Source: Aporrectodea caliginosa (lineage: Eukaryota > Annelida > Clitellata > Crassiclitellata > Lumbricidae). From it: 64,000 bases of DNA. The notes beneath the pieces are model-generated. The model did no database searches, had not been told where the DNA came from, and saw nothing but the letters and a program-made list of their open reading frames with translations. Positions 44,426 through 56,062 of the stretch are shown piece after piece (within the stretch, counting starts at the first letter, position 1; each line of letters opens with the position of its first letter). The translations under genes were made by a program, and so were the position numbers. The DNA lies in the NCBI GenBank assembly GCA_020284085.1, contig JACEVL010000021.1, positions 803,501 through 867,500 of the forward strand, in the 5' to 3' direction.

Positions 44426-45755
44426 GTCGTTGGTTCGCCCGATGATCGGGGTTGTCGACCAACAGCATTACTTAAGCATTACTTAATGTTTTGCTACCAT
44501 TTTAAAGTGTTGATTCATTGGAAAAAAATTGTTGCCGTCAAATTGTACCGAACCCCTCTCCCCTTGTCAACAACTGTCAAACTTTTCCAAACCCTCTCCC
44601 CTAATTTGTTGACATAATTAATGGACGTCCTCTGATGCCCTGAGCTTAGCTTTAGAGTAGCTCTTTAACGACGATCGAGTTTACGATTACGATTACGACA
44701 AGTCATAACGTGCAATGTTTGCAACTCATCAGAGTCACCAATCTTCAGAAGAGTATAATAATTATCTGCCATTCTCTTTATTCTCTTTATTAAATTGAGC
44801 TAAGCAGTGAAGAGGCCTCTGCCAAAGTCTATTAGTATGCAGAGCGCAGGATTCCAGTCAAAGCAATAATAGCCACCGATCCACTCAACCGTAAAATTGG
44901 GTCACGCTGTCATTTGCATAACGATTCTTCACGTCAAGAAAAACTTCTGTAGGAGAGGACACAGTGTAAGACAACGTTCATCTGATTGTAGGACTACTCA
45001 TGAAATAACTATTGTCTAGTGATTTAATCGCTGATTATCGCTCACATATTCTACTGTGATTTTTAGAGTTTAAACTAGTTGCGATCGAATTTTGCAAATG
45101 CGGCGTTGCTCCGATGCCATGGGTGGGGCCGTCATAGGTTAGCCAATTATAATTATTATGACGATATAGTTAAACGCAAGAGGCCAATTACAAATCAATT
45201 CAGGCTTTACGATGGTTGAGAACACTGTCTTGCAATTGATAGCTTCTGTTGTCAATAGGTCCTAAAATGTAATCGATAAATTTTATTGAATTGGTTAGTC
45301 TTGCAAGTAAAGATTTGAAATCGAAAGTACAAGCGAAGCCCTTGGAAAATTGATCTGTTAATTTCCTGTGACGCAAAATCATTGAGCGAGCGACGATCAA
45401 CAACTAGGTCTAAATACCGTTGAAGTTTGAAGATAGCCAGAAATGGAGTTTTATACAAATCGATGCGCTCGCAAGATATGCAAAACAAGAGTTTCAATTT
45501 ACGAGGATCAGCAGAGTCCATAATGAAGAAGTGCTACTGTAACAGTGGTAAGACTTAAATTAGACCATGATGGTATTGTAAATAGGCTAAACACAATTTT
45601 CTACACAGGAATGCTAGGCAATTATCGTTTACGAGGATTGCTTAGTTTTCATTTGTCTTGTTTTGTAGACATTGGGACTTTGTAATAGAGAAACAAAGAA
45701 GAAATTATACGTATTTCACGGTATGTTATAGGCATGTCTAGCGACTTTCTATAAC
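44426..45755. other. gene-free stretch
   Basis: No gene is supported on either strand; the 89-codon minus-strand frame at 45252-45521 matches nothing I recognise. Confidence 0.45.
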
Positions 45756-45762
45756 GATAATA

Positions 45763-45805
<43 letters not shown>

Positions 45806-45824
45806 TATTATTATTATTAAGATT
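45756..45824. repeat. (AAT)n microsatellite
   Basis: ATA/AAT triplets turning into ATT triplets, that is, a short inverted simple repeat. Confidence 0.95.
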
Positions 45825-46023
45825 AATAAAATTCCCAGTGGCCATGGAAACATTGGGCCCCATAAACGTCACCGGACTATTTGGGCTGCCGTGTGAAAGA
45901 GGCAACGAGATACCCGCTAGACAATTATTCACCTTTTTCGATGCCCGTCCATATGTATACAGAGCATTTTACAGAGCAAAAAATAATAATAATATTCGTT
46001 AATTAATTGAAACTGACCAGTAC

Positions 46024-46024
46024 G

Positions 46025-46070
<46 letters not shown>

Positions 46071-46087
46071 CAAACAATCAATCAATA
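46024..46087. repeat. (AATC)n microsatellite
   Basis: About thirteen ATCA tetranucleotides with two AAAC interruptions. Confidence 0.95.
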
Positions 46088-46104
46088 GGCTTATACGTGG
46101 CGAA

Positions 46105-46362
46105 TAGAAAGAAGGCTTATACGACAAGTACGATGTAAGATTACATGATATAGTAGTAATAGTCTAATAGATAACAAGCCAAACAGGAGTCGAATTTAAC
46201 TGTATGGCAGCCTGCAAGGTGCCCATCTGTCCTGTCCTAGGCTGCTGCTAATTTCACCCAAGCTAGGTGGCGAATAGAAGGCTTATACGACTAGAGGGTA
46301 TCGAACCCGCGTCATGCTGATCATCATGCCATCGTGTTACCATTCTGCCATCCCCGCTCCAA
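46105..46362 (-). mobile_element. tRNA-derived SINE
   Basis: Minus strand: a tRNA-like head with A box TGGCAGAATGGTAACAC (46334-46350) and B box GGGTTCGATACCC (46296-46308), followed by a body at 46120-46260. The body recurs at 55700-55835 (GTAAGATTACATGATATAGT, then AACTGTAT..CAGCCTGCA), so it is a dispersed unit. Confidence 0.6.
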
Positions 46363-46770
46363 TTACCATTATTAGCATAATTATTGTGTAGCATGGGTTA
46401 ATTTACCGATGTCTTCATGAATTCGCTTCATGACTTCAGTGTTTTTCTATCACACTATCGGTCGTTTTTGCAATCCACTTTCCTATCAAGCCAGGAATAA
46501 ATTACATTTTGTTTGGCATTTATTGCGAAAAAATGTTCGTGTTGATCTTCCAGCCAAAAAACGTTCAAAGCGACAAAATTCATCAAATTCTTGATAACCG
46601 TGTTATGATGACGTCACACTAAGTTGTGTAGTGGTGCATGACATCGCCAGTCTCTGAGCACCACCAGCCATTTGCCTATTACTCGCTGTATAATGTTACT
46701 ATAATAACTTTGCAGGTTAATAAACGATCAGGTTTAAACACACAAACAAATGAAAAAGACTATTCCAGGA
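46363..46770. other. gene-free stretch
   Basis: Nothing recognisable beyond ordinary AT-rich sequence. Confidence 0.45.
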
Positions 46771-46776
46771 GCATTA

Positions 46777-47227
46777 GGGGCCGTCCATAAAGTACGTCAC
46801 GCTCCAGGGTGAGGGGTTTAAGAAAGTGTGACAGTTTGTGACAGGGGAGGGGGTCAGGCCATGTGTGACGTCACACATTTTTTTTATTTATAATTTATTT
46901 TTTTATTTTTAGTAGAATTTCATAGCTTCAAAAATAATTTTCAAAAATTTTATGAAACATTTTAATTAGTTTTATGTTAAAATAGCATGAAATGCATATC
47001 TCCTCAATGTGTTTTTCACGATTCCTTTCGCTAGGAGCGCTAGTAATATTGCTGTTGCGAATCCTTGTTTATGTATTAGCCTTGCTTTCGGAAGTATTAT
47101 TATTTCTATTTAATCACTGATCGAAAGTGTGACGTACTTTAGGGGGGTCCGAGTTCTGTGACAGTTTGTGACAGGGGAGGGGGTAAAAATGGTCAAAAAT
47201 AGCGTGACGTACTTTATGGACGGCCCC
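46777..47227. mobile_element. PIF/Harbinger-like MITE with TTA target duplication
   Basis: GGGGCCGTCCATAAAGTACG and TCACGC on the left, inverted on the right, flanked by TTA at 46774-46776 and 47228-47230. GTGACAGTTTGTGACAGGGG occurs near both ends in direct orientation. It is 451 bp with no coding capacity. The 3-bp TTA duplication suggests PIF/Harbinger; a different superfamily cannot be excluded. Confidence 0.75.
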
Positions 47228-47266
47228 TTATAGTGTTGCATTCATGCATAATTATAATATCTCTGT

Positions 47267-48299
47267 TTAACCCTCAATGGTTCCTTGGGGTGCAATCTGC
47301 ACCCCCTGGCCGTTTCTATGGCTACTCACGTGTTATTATTACCATTTCAGCAGTTATCTTCTAGGACATTGTCAGTGTATCATTTTTTGCTATAGTCATG
47401 CATAAAACGATTAAAAAAGAGTTGACGTCAATTTTTGCCAGCACAGGTTCATCGAGGGTGCAATTTGCACCCCCAAATTATGACGTTCATATGATAAACA
47501 AATTCAGGTAATTGGTGCTAATTACTGCAATAATTTGTTATGTTATTATATTTTAGAACACTTCTTTTTATTAGTTTGACCTTTTTAGAATTCATTTATT
47601 TTGTTTTGCTTACATTTCAAGTAGTATAAAATAAATAACACCATGGCTAGGTATTCCACAGCTGAAGCTCTTCGACTGATTATGGAAGAGGATACAGAAG
47701 TTGATGAAGACAGTGTAGCTGAAGGTGATGCCGATGATAGTGAAGATTGAGATTGTTTGCTTGAAGTTGATATATATACTGCCTCTGATAACGAAGATCA
47801 TGTGTCCGAGGAATTCGTCAGTCTCGGGAGTCTCTTGCCGAGCCACTTATAAGAAGACGTTTGGACAAGCCAGCCCTGCTCAAAAGACCGATCATGGATG
47901 CAATCCAACTTATAGAACTTGACTCTGGAGAATTCGAAGCAGGAACTGAGATACCAGCTAAAGTGAAGAGGACACAGGGATGTTATTGTCAGCTGTGCCC
48001 ACGCGAGTTTGACAGGAATACGCGCAAATTATGCGATAAGTGCTGTAGGCCTGCTTGTCCGGCACACTCTGTCAATATATCAAATGTAGGCCTATTGTTT
48101 GACAAATATATGTAACTGAACGATTTAGATATGTCATTTGGAGAAAACATTAAACAGTATGTTTATATAAAATACATGGTATTCGATTACCGGTAGACAG
48201 CGCGTATCCTTCATTTATATTCTCAAACAAATAGGGGGTGCAGTTTGAACCCCAAGGACCTGGAACGTAACTTCTTGACATGGACCCATTGAGGGTTAA
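47267..48299 (+). mobile_element. TTAA element family D
   Basis: TTAA CCCTCAATGG on the left and CCATTGAGGG TTAA on the right. Palindromes of the type GGGGTGCAATCTGCACCCC lie at 47287-47305, 47456-47472 and 48235-48253. It carries an internally deleted piggyBac transposase gene (47643-48115). Confidence 0.9.
47643..48115 (+). pseudogene. internally deleted piggyBac transposase of family D
   Basis: Begins MARYSTAEALRLIMEEDTEV followed by an acidic stretch, the typical N-terminus. After one in-frame TGA (47748) and a frameshift near 47830 it continues with AEPLIRRRLDKP and a complete cysteine-rich domain: CQLCPREFDRNTRKLCDKCC, RPACPAHS. The whole DDE catalytic core is absent. In known piggyBac transposases the C-terminal cysteine-rich domain binds a palindromic DNA site near the ends, so the retained parts are the N-terminus and the DNA-binding domain. 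Confidence 0.8.
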
Positions 48300-49513
48300 A
48301 TCCTCGCATGTTATTCATAGGCGTAGCTACATTGAGGCACGACTAGGCAGTTACCTCCTCTTGTTTTTTTATATACTGGAACTTCGATTGACTAAATGAC
48401 CCCAATGACCAGGATTCTGCCAATGGTCTGTGAAGTGCCTCCTCTTAAATTTAACCTGTAATATGCCAAAAAATAATCTTTGTCGGCGGCTATGGCCTAT
48501 TTTGTCATAAGCTGCCGTTAAACTGTGGATCATATCCTATCCTATTCGCAGGATCAAGCAGGGTAAATAATTACCCCAGCGGTATTTGGATGTTGATTGA
48601 AAAGCAAATTTGGGGAGTTATAATTTGACGTTTTATTTATTTACAAGTAAATACCCCAGACATAATAATTAATTCTGACAGCATAACCACCGTGATGTCA
48701 TGTTGTGGGGAAAAGTTTTTTGAGTCCAAAGTATCAAGGGGTCGTTATTTTTTCGTACATAGGAAAAACTATTTTTATAATATCTGAGCTCAGAAGTAAC
48801 CTAAAATCACAAATAAAGTGTTGAATCTACCAAAGAATTAGGTTTTAATAGTTGCATAATTGTGAAGAGTTTACTTTCCAAGATGGCGGATGAAATATGA
48901 CCGCCAAAACAAAAATGTGCATATCCCAGCTCATAGGCAAACTAGAATAACAAACGAAGTGTCGAGTTTAGTATTTTCAAGGTCAGGGATTCGATCTGTC
49001 GTAGCGACAATAGTATAGGAGTGTCACCTTCTAAGATGGCGGCCAATATGGCCGCCAAAATACAAAACTATGTGTATCTAGCTCACAGGTAAGATACATT
49101 AACAAATGAAGTGTCAATTTTAATATACTCAAGGTCAAAGAATTAATTTATCGTAGTGGCAATACTGTGCTCGTGTTACTTTCCAAGATGGCGGTCAATA
49201 TGGCGATAAAACACAGAAATGTTAATATCTCAGCTCACATTTTGCTTTTGGCAGCCTTACTGGACGCTATCTTGAATAGCAACATTCCATACTATTGCCA
49301 CTACGAGAAATCGATATGATGACCTTGAATGTATTAAATTTGACACTTCTTTTGTTATTTTAGCTAAACGTAAAGCTGAAATATGCAATTTGTGTTTTGC
49401 GGCCACGTTGGTCGCCATCTTAGATAGTATCATTCCGACACTATTGCTACTGGGAAATAACTACTGTTTGACCTTGAATTGATAAAATTCGACAGTTCAT
49501 TTGCTATCAGCTA

Positions 49514-49514
<1 letters not shown>

Positions 49515-49603
<89 letters not shown>
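49515..49603. repeat. (TA)n microsatellite, target of element H
   Basis: A pure TA run of about 90 bp that ends at the TA before GGGTGGCTCC. It continues as TTATATATAT at 53221 on the far side of element H. Confidence 0.95.
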
Positions 49604-49606
<3 letters not shown>

Positions 49607-49986
49607 GGTGGCTCCAAAAATTTATAATTTTTGTAACTCTCACCCTCTCAGAATGTTCCAAATAAATAAATAAAATTTCCTGTTAAGTTTCAGATTTTTA
49701 GGATGATGTTTAGAGGTGCCTCACGGCAAGTATAGTTTTACATAGGAATGTCCTATTCGTACAATGCCGCTAATTAGTGTTATCGGTTAAATCTAAACAG
49801 TGAACACATTATATTCATTGTGTAACAATATCTACTGTCTAGCAGTGCATACATTATTAACCAAAAGCAGTAACACTGTATATTCAACGGCTAATTAAAG
49901 AATTTAAAAGAAAGTTCTGAAAATGGCTCTAGTCGTACATCACCTTCAACATAAAATCAGATAATAGGCCTACACACTGTCTACCT

Positions 49987-51741
49987 TTAACACTAGAAGT
50001 ACCGAGAAATCGAACTTCCTAGAAGCACCAATGGGGTCATTTTGACCCCAAATAATTTAGAATGCAAAGTCAATTGTATATTCAATTAAATTGACTATCA
50101 ACTTTATTAACATAAATTACATGAGCATAAACAAGTGTAATAAGTAAGTTGGAATAGAATAATAGGATATCTCCTCTCGCCAGATCTCCTATCCTCTCGC
50201 CAGATCTCCTCCGCTCTCACTAAATCTACTATCCACTCACCAGATCTCCTATCCTCTCACCAAATTTCTATCCTCTCACAAGATCTCACCCTATCTTCTC
50301 GCCAAATATTCTATCCTCTCACCAGATTTCTTATCCTCTCACCAGACCTCACCCTATCTTCTCACCAAATCTCTTATCCTCTCACCGGGATCTCTCCTCT
50401 CACCAGATCTTCTCTCCTCTCGCCAGATCTTCTATCCTCTCATCAGATCTCCTCTCCTTTCACCAGTAACTCTCCTATCTTATCACCAGATCTCCTATCC
50501 TCTGACCAGATCTCCTCTCCTCTGACCAGATATTTTTTCCTCTGACCAGATCTCCTTTCCTCTTTCCAAATATCGTCTTCTCTCACCAGATCTCTCTCCT
50601 CTCGCCAGATCTACTCTGCTCTCACCAGATCTCTCTCCACTCACCAGATCTCCTCTCCTCTCACCAGATATCCTCTCACCAAGTCATCCTTCTTCTCGCC
50701 AGATCGCCTATCCTCTCACTTGATCTCATCTCCTCTCACCAGATCTACTACCCTCTCACCTGATCTATCCTTTCACTAGATCTCTCCTCTGACCACATAT
50801 TCTTTCTCCAACTAGATATCCTCTCCTCTCACCAGATACACTCTTCTCTCAAAAGATATCCTGTTCTCTCACTAGATCTGTTCTTTTCTCACCAGATCTC
50901 CTCTCACAAGATCTCCTTTCCTCTAACCAGATCTCCGTTCCTCTCATCAAATCATCCTTCTCGCCAGATCTCCTATCCTCTCACTTGATCTCCTCTCCTC
51001 TCGCCAGATCTACTATCCTCTGGCCAGATCTCTCCTCTGACCAGATCTACTTTCCTCTCACCAGATCGCCTATCCTCTCATCAGATCTCCTATCCTCTCA
51101 CCAGATCTCCTCTTCTCTCCCCAGATCTTCTTTCCCATCGCCAAATGTCCTCTCCTCTCGCCAGATCTCTAATTCTCTCGCCAGATCTCCTATCCTCTCA
51201 CCTGATCTCCTCTTCTCTCACCTGATCTCCTCTTCTCTCACCAGATCTCATCTTCTCTCGCCAGATCTCCTCTCCTCTGACCAGATCTCCTATCCTCTCC
51301 TCTGATCTTCTCTCCTCTGACCAGATCTTCTTTCCTTTCATCAGATCGCCTCTCCTCTCACCAAATCTCCTCTTCTCTCACCAGATCTGATCCTATCCTC
51401 TCACCAGATATCCTCTCCTCTCACCAGATCTCCTCTCTTCTCACATTTATTACGTAATTAGCTTTGATATATAATATTATTGATTAAAAAACAAGAAATG
51501 CGTAAGCCTAATATGCAAGTACTGATACAGGGGTCAGATTGATCCCTTGGTGCTTAAAGGTAGAACAGCAAAAATCTCAGAAATTGTGAATCCCCCCGAG
51601 TTCAAATTTTGGCAGAGGGTATACCCAACGAAGTTAGGAAAAGTCATAAAATTACAGGACCCGGGCTATATCTGGGGCCGAGGTGCGATCCGCTAAAAAC
51701 CAAAAGGGTCAGATTGACCCCTTCGGTGCTTCTAGTGTTAA
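49987..51741 (+). mobile_element. TTAA element family E with a BglII-rich minisatellite
   Basis: TTAA CACTAGAAGTACCGAG on the left and CGGTGCTTCTAGTG TTAA on the right. GGGGTCATTTTGACCCC-type palindromes lie at 50033-50049, 51530-51546 and 51706-51721. The interior is almost entirely a tandem array. No transposase. Confidence 0.9.
50170..51444 (+). repeat. ~20-bp minisatellite (CTCTCACCAGATCTCCTATC)
   Basis: About sixty diverged copies of a pyrimidine-rich unit on one strand; the AGATCT core is the best-conserved part. The 106-codon frame over part of it is an artefact. Confidence 0.95.
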
Positions 51742-51810
51742 ACGCTAATGTCTAGCATTTCAGTCTGGCCACAACTGTGGATTTCCTAGTCTTGGAACAG
51801 CTTTATATGC

Positions 51811-52500
51811 TCAGCATGCAATCACTTGAAGGAGTAACTGTTCTTCGTTTCTGGTCAGATCGGCATTAAACTTCTGAATCGGAGCCACGCCTATTTCCGC
51901 CTTGTCATTTACGACTTTCAATGACTTGAAAGCGCTGTTTTGAATCTGAAGGGAGTCAATGGGCAATCTCATTGCTGTGAAGAATTGAATACTCTGCTGA
52001 GTGACAAAAGAGCTTAGAAAGATTTCTGTTTGCTTATAGACCACCCGTCATTGCGATTCGTATTGATGGATTGCTGTTTCGAGGATGCTCATTCCTCATT
52101 GCATTCACCATTCCTCGTTTCACTTCAAGAGTGACAAACGGATCAGACTGTGCAAGACATATCATTTTCTCATTCAGATTTCATAGGCACCCTAATTATT
52201 TCTGCACTGCACCATCAGACGAGACCTTATTTATTGCGGAGTACTCCTGCAACCCAAGCAGAAACAATAGGTCATTATTCGGAGCCAAAGTTGGCATCGA
52301 CGCTGCAAACCATGCTTGGATGTGTACACCTGTTATGGGCAAAGCAGAGAAGCTCACATAGACCATGCTCTTCTTTGGCTGTCAGCTTGAACTGGCCATC
52401 ATCTGCGTGGATGCGACCAAACATGAAGATATTGAATCCGTACAACAAGTGCACCATCAATCTTGCTTGGTGACGTCCAGCTGGGGCACAGAAATTAATT
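51811..52500 (-). pseudogene. ORF relic of element H (uncharacterised invertebrate transposon protein)
   Basis: The clearest part (51811-52044, minus) reads FVTQQSIQFFTAMRLPIDSL and SLKVVNDKAEIGVAPIQKF, then NADLTRNEEQLLLQV. The pattern SL-VVND-AERGV-LI-x-F followed by T-x-EEQ--LLQVV recurs in uncharacterised transposon-linked proteins of cnidarians and other invertebrates. The upstream part (52050-52500) is too decayed to read. The biochemical role is unknown to me. Confidence 0.5.
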
Positions 52501-53224
52501 CCATTCAGAAGGATCCCTCCAAGAAATATGACGACGAGAATCAGCAGTTCCTAGTACTCTTCAAGTGACTGAATTTCCTGAAGTAATTGCTCAACAAAGT
52601 TCCAAACTTCAGGTCTTTTGCCTGGTGTGATCTTTCTCGTTACTTCAACATAATCGGAATCTGGACGGAAAGCAGCATGATTAATATCAGCCCAGGATTG
52701 GGAACGTTTGAACTTCTGTATAATTATCTGCTCCAGAAGAAGCAGCTAATGTCAGTGGACAGACATTCAAATTTATGATGCTGACAAGCAACAGATAGCC
52801 GATGATAGCCCAACTTCTCCTCGAGAAGAGTACATGATTTAAGACCTGTGTTCTACGATGTGGTGTCGAAAGCTATGCCTCTGATGCGTGACTTGAAACC
52901 CAATCTTCGATAGCTGCAGCGGCCGTTTTTATTTTTCCTCTCTCATTTGGTAGGTATGGAACTGCAAGAAGCTGAGCAATGCCTGTTCCAGATATCAATA
53001 TAGGCAGATGATTGACTTAAGCTTTCCCGGCCATATAGGCCTATAGAAGAAGTTCACATCTCTATTCTCTTACTACAACCTTGTTGAGGCACCTCTAAAC
53101 ATATTCAGAATCAACTGAAACTTGGTCACAATTTTTTATGAATTATTTGGAACAGAATGAGAGGGTGAGAGCTGCACTTTTAAGACATTTTGTTCTCACC
53201 ATTGCCCATGAACCACCCTATTAT

Positions 53225-54290
53225 ATATATGTGTCTTGGCGGCCATATTGGCCGCCATATTGCAAAGAAACACTCACATACTATGGCACTACAAGAAATG
53301 TATTTCTTGACCTTGAAACTATTAATTTCGACACTTCACTTCTTACGGTAACTTACCTATGAGGCTAGACATAGATATTTGGTTTCGGCGGCCATATTGG
53401 CCGCCATCTTGGATAGTAGCAGTCTAACATTATTACAACTACGAGAAATCGATTTCTTGATCTTGAAACTATTAAATATGATACTTCATTTGTTAGTGTA
53501 TCTTACTTTGAGCTGAGATATACATATTTTTGTATTTGGCGGCCATTTTGTCCGCCATCTTCGATAGTATGATTCCCACACTATTGGTGCTATGATAAAA
53601 GCGAATGACTGACCTTAAAATGATTAAATTCGACTCTCCATTTGTTACTGTAGCTTGCCTATGAACTGAGATATACACTGTGTGTGTTACGGCGGCCATA
53701 TTGGTCGACATCTTGGAAAGTAACACTCACACGCAATTGGCACTACAAGAAAGCGATTCGCTGACCTTGAAAATATTTAATAGACACTCTATTTGTTATG
53801 GTAACTTACGCATATGCTCAGATATACATTTATTTGTGTTTTCGCGGCCATATTGGCCGCCATCTTGGAAAGTAACACTCGCACACTATTGGTACTACGA
53901 GAAATGGATTCCTTGACCTTGAGACTATTAAATTGGATACTTCATTTGTTACGGTAGCTTACCTATGAGCTGATATATACAGTTTGTGTGTTATGGCGGC
54001 TATATTGGCCGCTATCTCGGAAAATAACACTCGCAGACTATTGGAACTACAAGAAATAGATTCGCTGACCTTGTATCTATTTAATTAAATACTCTATTTG
54101 TTATGGCATCTTAACTATGAGCTGAGATATACATTTATTTGTGTTTGGCGGCCATATTGGCAGCCATATTGGAAAGTAACTCTCGCACACTATTGGCACT
54201 ACGAGAAATGGATTCCTTGACGTTGAAACTATTGAAATCGACACTTCATTTGTTACGTTAGCTTACCTGTGAGCTGAGATATTAGAAATT
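53225..54290 (+). repeat. array of ~150-bp units with YY1-like motifs
   Basis: Seven units, each with GGCGGCCATATTGGCCGCCA and (C)ATCTTGGAAAGTAACACTC, then ACTACGAGAAATCGATT, CCTTGACCTTGAAACTATTA and TTACCTATGAGCTGAGATAT. Units are diverged. Part of family G copy 2. Confidence 0.9.
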
Positions 54291-54593
54291 TTGGTGCGGT
54301 AAAAAATAGCCCTCTTGGACCTCGACGTAGCGTAAAATGTGTTGGTCCTGCGAAGCTTAAGTCTCGCTACGTGCCTGTTGCTATTTATACCTTCCAAAAA
54401 CTTTTTTCACACACGGCTGCACATAGACTATTGAGTATAGCCAGCATACATTGTATGGCCATATACAATGGGTCCCTATTCATATGAAGTCAGCCTATAT
54501 TTTATTTTCGTCGTTCCTCAGAAACTCCTGCCAGTCTCTATGTAGGGGCATTATTTTGGAAATATTCAACGCGCCGGCGGCTTCTCTTACACC

Positions 54594-55269
54594 TCACACT
54601 GCGTGTGCTAGTGTTTTCAACCTGTCATGCACATATTCATCCCATACCACATCCACATCTACCCTATGCACATGCTCTAGTTGTCCTGTGATGCAGGGCA
54701 AGAAAATATGGAAGGCATAATCTGAGAAGGTGCATGCTTCAACATGTTGCTTTGCTCGTGACTTGGAGAATAGTGAACAGTCACTCTTCACATATGACTC
54801 ATATGACTATGAGTGCTCCATCCAGTATAACAGCAGCAGCATTAGGTGCACCCAGTGAAGGGTCTTGGTGGATTTCTGCGATTTCGTCATCTTTTGAAGT
54901 AGGAACCAACTCTTCTAGGCAGCTGACAATGTCTGACTTGGTTCCAAGCCGCGGGTTTGTCCATATTCCGATATTCGAGAGTGATTGTGGGCATGACTGA
55001 TTCTCAGGTGCAATGAATTCGTCGAGGTTTCCTTCACATATTAGGCAGAAGATAAACAACTTGGAGAACAGTGAACGGCCACTCAAGAGTGACTCTTCAC
55101 ATAATATTGAGTCATATGTGAAGAGTGACTGTTCACTATTCTCCAAGTCACGTGCAAAGCAACAGTCGTCATTATGATATGACGACTGTTGCTTTGCTCG
55201 TGACTTGTTTGATTTGGTCATTGGCAGGTCGCGATTGGGCAGCAAGACGTTCGTTGACAAGTGTTTCAT
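54594..55269 (-). pseudogene. second relic of an uncharacterised invertebrate transposon protein
   Basis: Minus-strand frames read KLFIFCLICEGNLDEFIAPE, NQSCPQSLSNIG, LGTKSDIVSCLEELVP, then (54594-54791) AFHIFLPCITGQLEHVHRVD and VVWDEYVHDRLK. The order LDEFF..ENQ..PPSLS, KSDL, then FLPYI..QL, DVVWD.Y is that of a large uncharacterised protein that accompanies transposons in cnidarians and other invertebrates, probably the same type as in element H. Frameshifts and an inverted duplication disrupt it. Confidence 0.5.
55144..55207. repeat. 64-bp palindrome
   Basis: Arms of 29 bp (CAAGTCACG..GCAAAGCAAC and CAGTCGTCAT) with one mismatch around TATGAT. Parts of it, and of the adjacent AGTGACTCTTCACAT hairpin at 55089-55132, also occur inverted at 54735-54810, indicating an inverted duplication. 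Confidence 0.85.
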
Positions 55270-55694
55270 ACTGCCTTTGTCCAGTTTTCTCGAAGTTCTG
55301 CATTGAGCTGATCCTATACTGTATCAACTGGATTTCTGGTATCCAGGACTAAGCTTAGTAGGTCATTGCTGTCGTAGATGAACGAGTTGCCCATTTCTTC
55401 GATCACACTGTTAAGAGAGTCTTAACTTAGTTGAAAATGTTACCTGCGCGCTTTTTATCTGTTCATGATGTCAGATCAGATTCCATTTATGGTTTCTTTA
55501 TCGATGCCTGAAACACTTCGATCTCTGGTCCAGACACCATCCATCGTCGTAGGGCCTGTGTGCTCTGTGTGAGGCCCGCACATTATGTAGGCCTCACACA
55601 CGCGTTGTTCTGCTCATAATAATAAAACGATTTGCGTAGCTCAGCCGAGGCCGACGGAAAGGGCGATGTACCGGTACACGAGTTCAAACTGGGT

Positions 55695-55840
55695 GTAATC
55701 AGCCTATAAATTAAGTACGTTGTAAGATTACATGATATAGTAGCCTAGTAATAGATAATAATAAGCTTAACATGAGTCGAATATAACTGTATAACAGCCT
55801 GCATGGTGCCTTTTAGGCTACTGCTCATTTTACCAATAGG
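55695..55840 (-). repeat. second copy of the SINE body
   Basis: Matches 46120-46250 in the same orientation (GTAAGATTACATGATATAGT, AACTGTATAACAGCCTGCA, TTTAGGCTACTGCTCATTTT). Confidence 0.6.
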
Positions 55841-56062
55841 CACGAAACAGTGCGTGTTTAAAAGTGCATTGTACTGGATCATTTTCTGTCCGTGGCGATC
55901 TCGGCTGCCGCTCCCGCCGTCGCTGCCGTGGCCTGGATGTATGATGGTGCAAGGGTATCTACCACCGTCGCATCCCACACCAGATGGCGACCCGTTTGCC
56001 ATGGGATCATTGTCAAGCCATCTGGTCTTCTGCCGTCCGTGCGTAGTAGACCTGGTGGTTCC

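Larger units (their letters stand above)
49606..53218 (-). mobile_element. TA-flanked DNA transposon H with ~130-bp terminal inverted repeats
   Basis: Both ends start GGGTGG and are flanked by TA. The left 130 bp and the inverted right 130 bp share CTCTCACCCTCTCA, TGTTCCAAATAA, AAGTTTCAG and ATGTTTAGAGGTGCCTCA in order. It contains a minus-strand ORF relic (51811-52500) and the inserted TTAA element E. The superfamily is not certain; TA duplication fits several (Tc1/mariner-like, Kolobok-like). Confidence 0.8.
48541..54360 (+). mobile_element. TTAA foldback-like element family G, copy 2 (with H and E nested)
   Basis: Left end CCTATTCGCAGGATC with GGGTAAATAATTACCC at 48561-48577; right end GGTCCTGCGAAGC TTAA at 54357-54360. 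About 150-bp units containing AAGATGGCGGCC run in one orientation at 48870-49230 and in the other at 49240-49515 and 53225-54290. Between the two parts a (TA)n tract has received element H. Left terminal TTAA is not preserved. Confidence 0.75.

Noticed and set aside
50170..51444. Possible CRISPR-like array of regularly spaced repeats
   Set aside because: Units are contiguous, diverged and without unique spacers; the context is a eukaryotic transposon.
53225..54290. Regularly spaced 20-bp palindromes that could suggest CRISPR
   Set aside because: The sequence between palindromes is also repeated, so these are tandem units and not spacers.
55625..55690. tRNA-like segment (GCGTAGCTCAGC, GAGTTCAAACT)
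   Set aside because: Box spacing and pairing are poor, and it lies at the tail side of the SINE body, so I did not call it.
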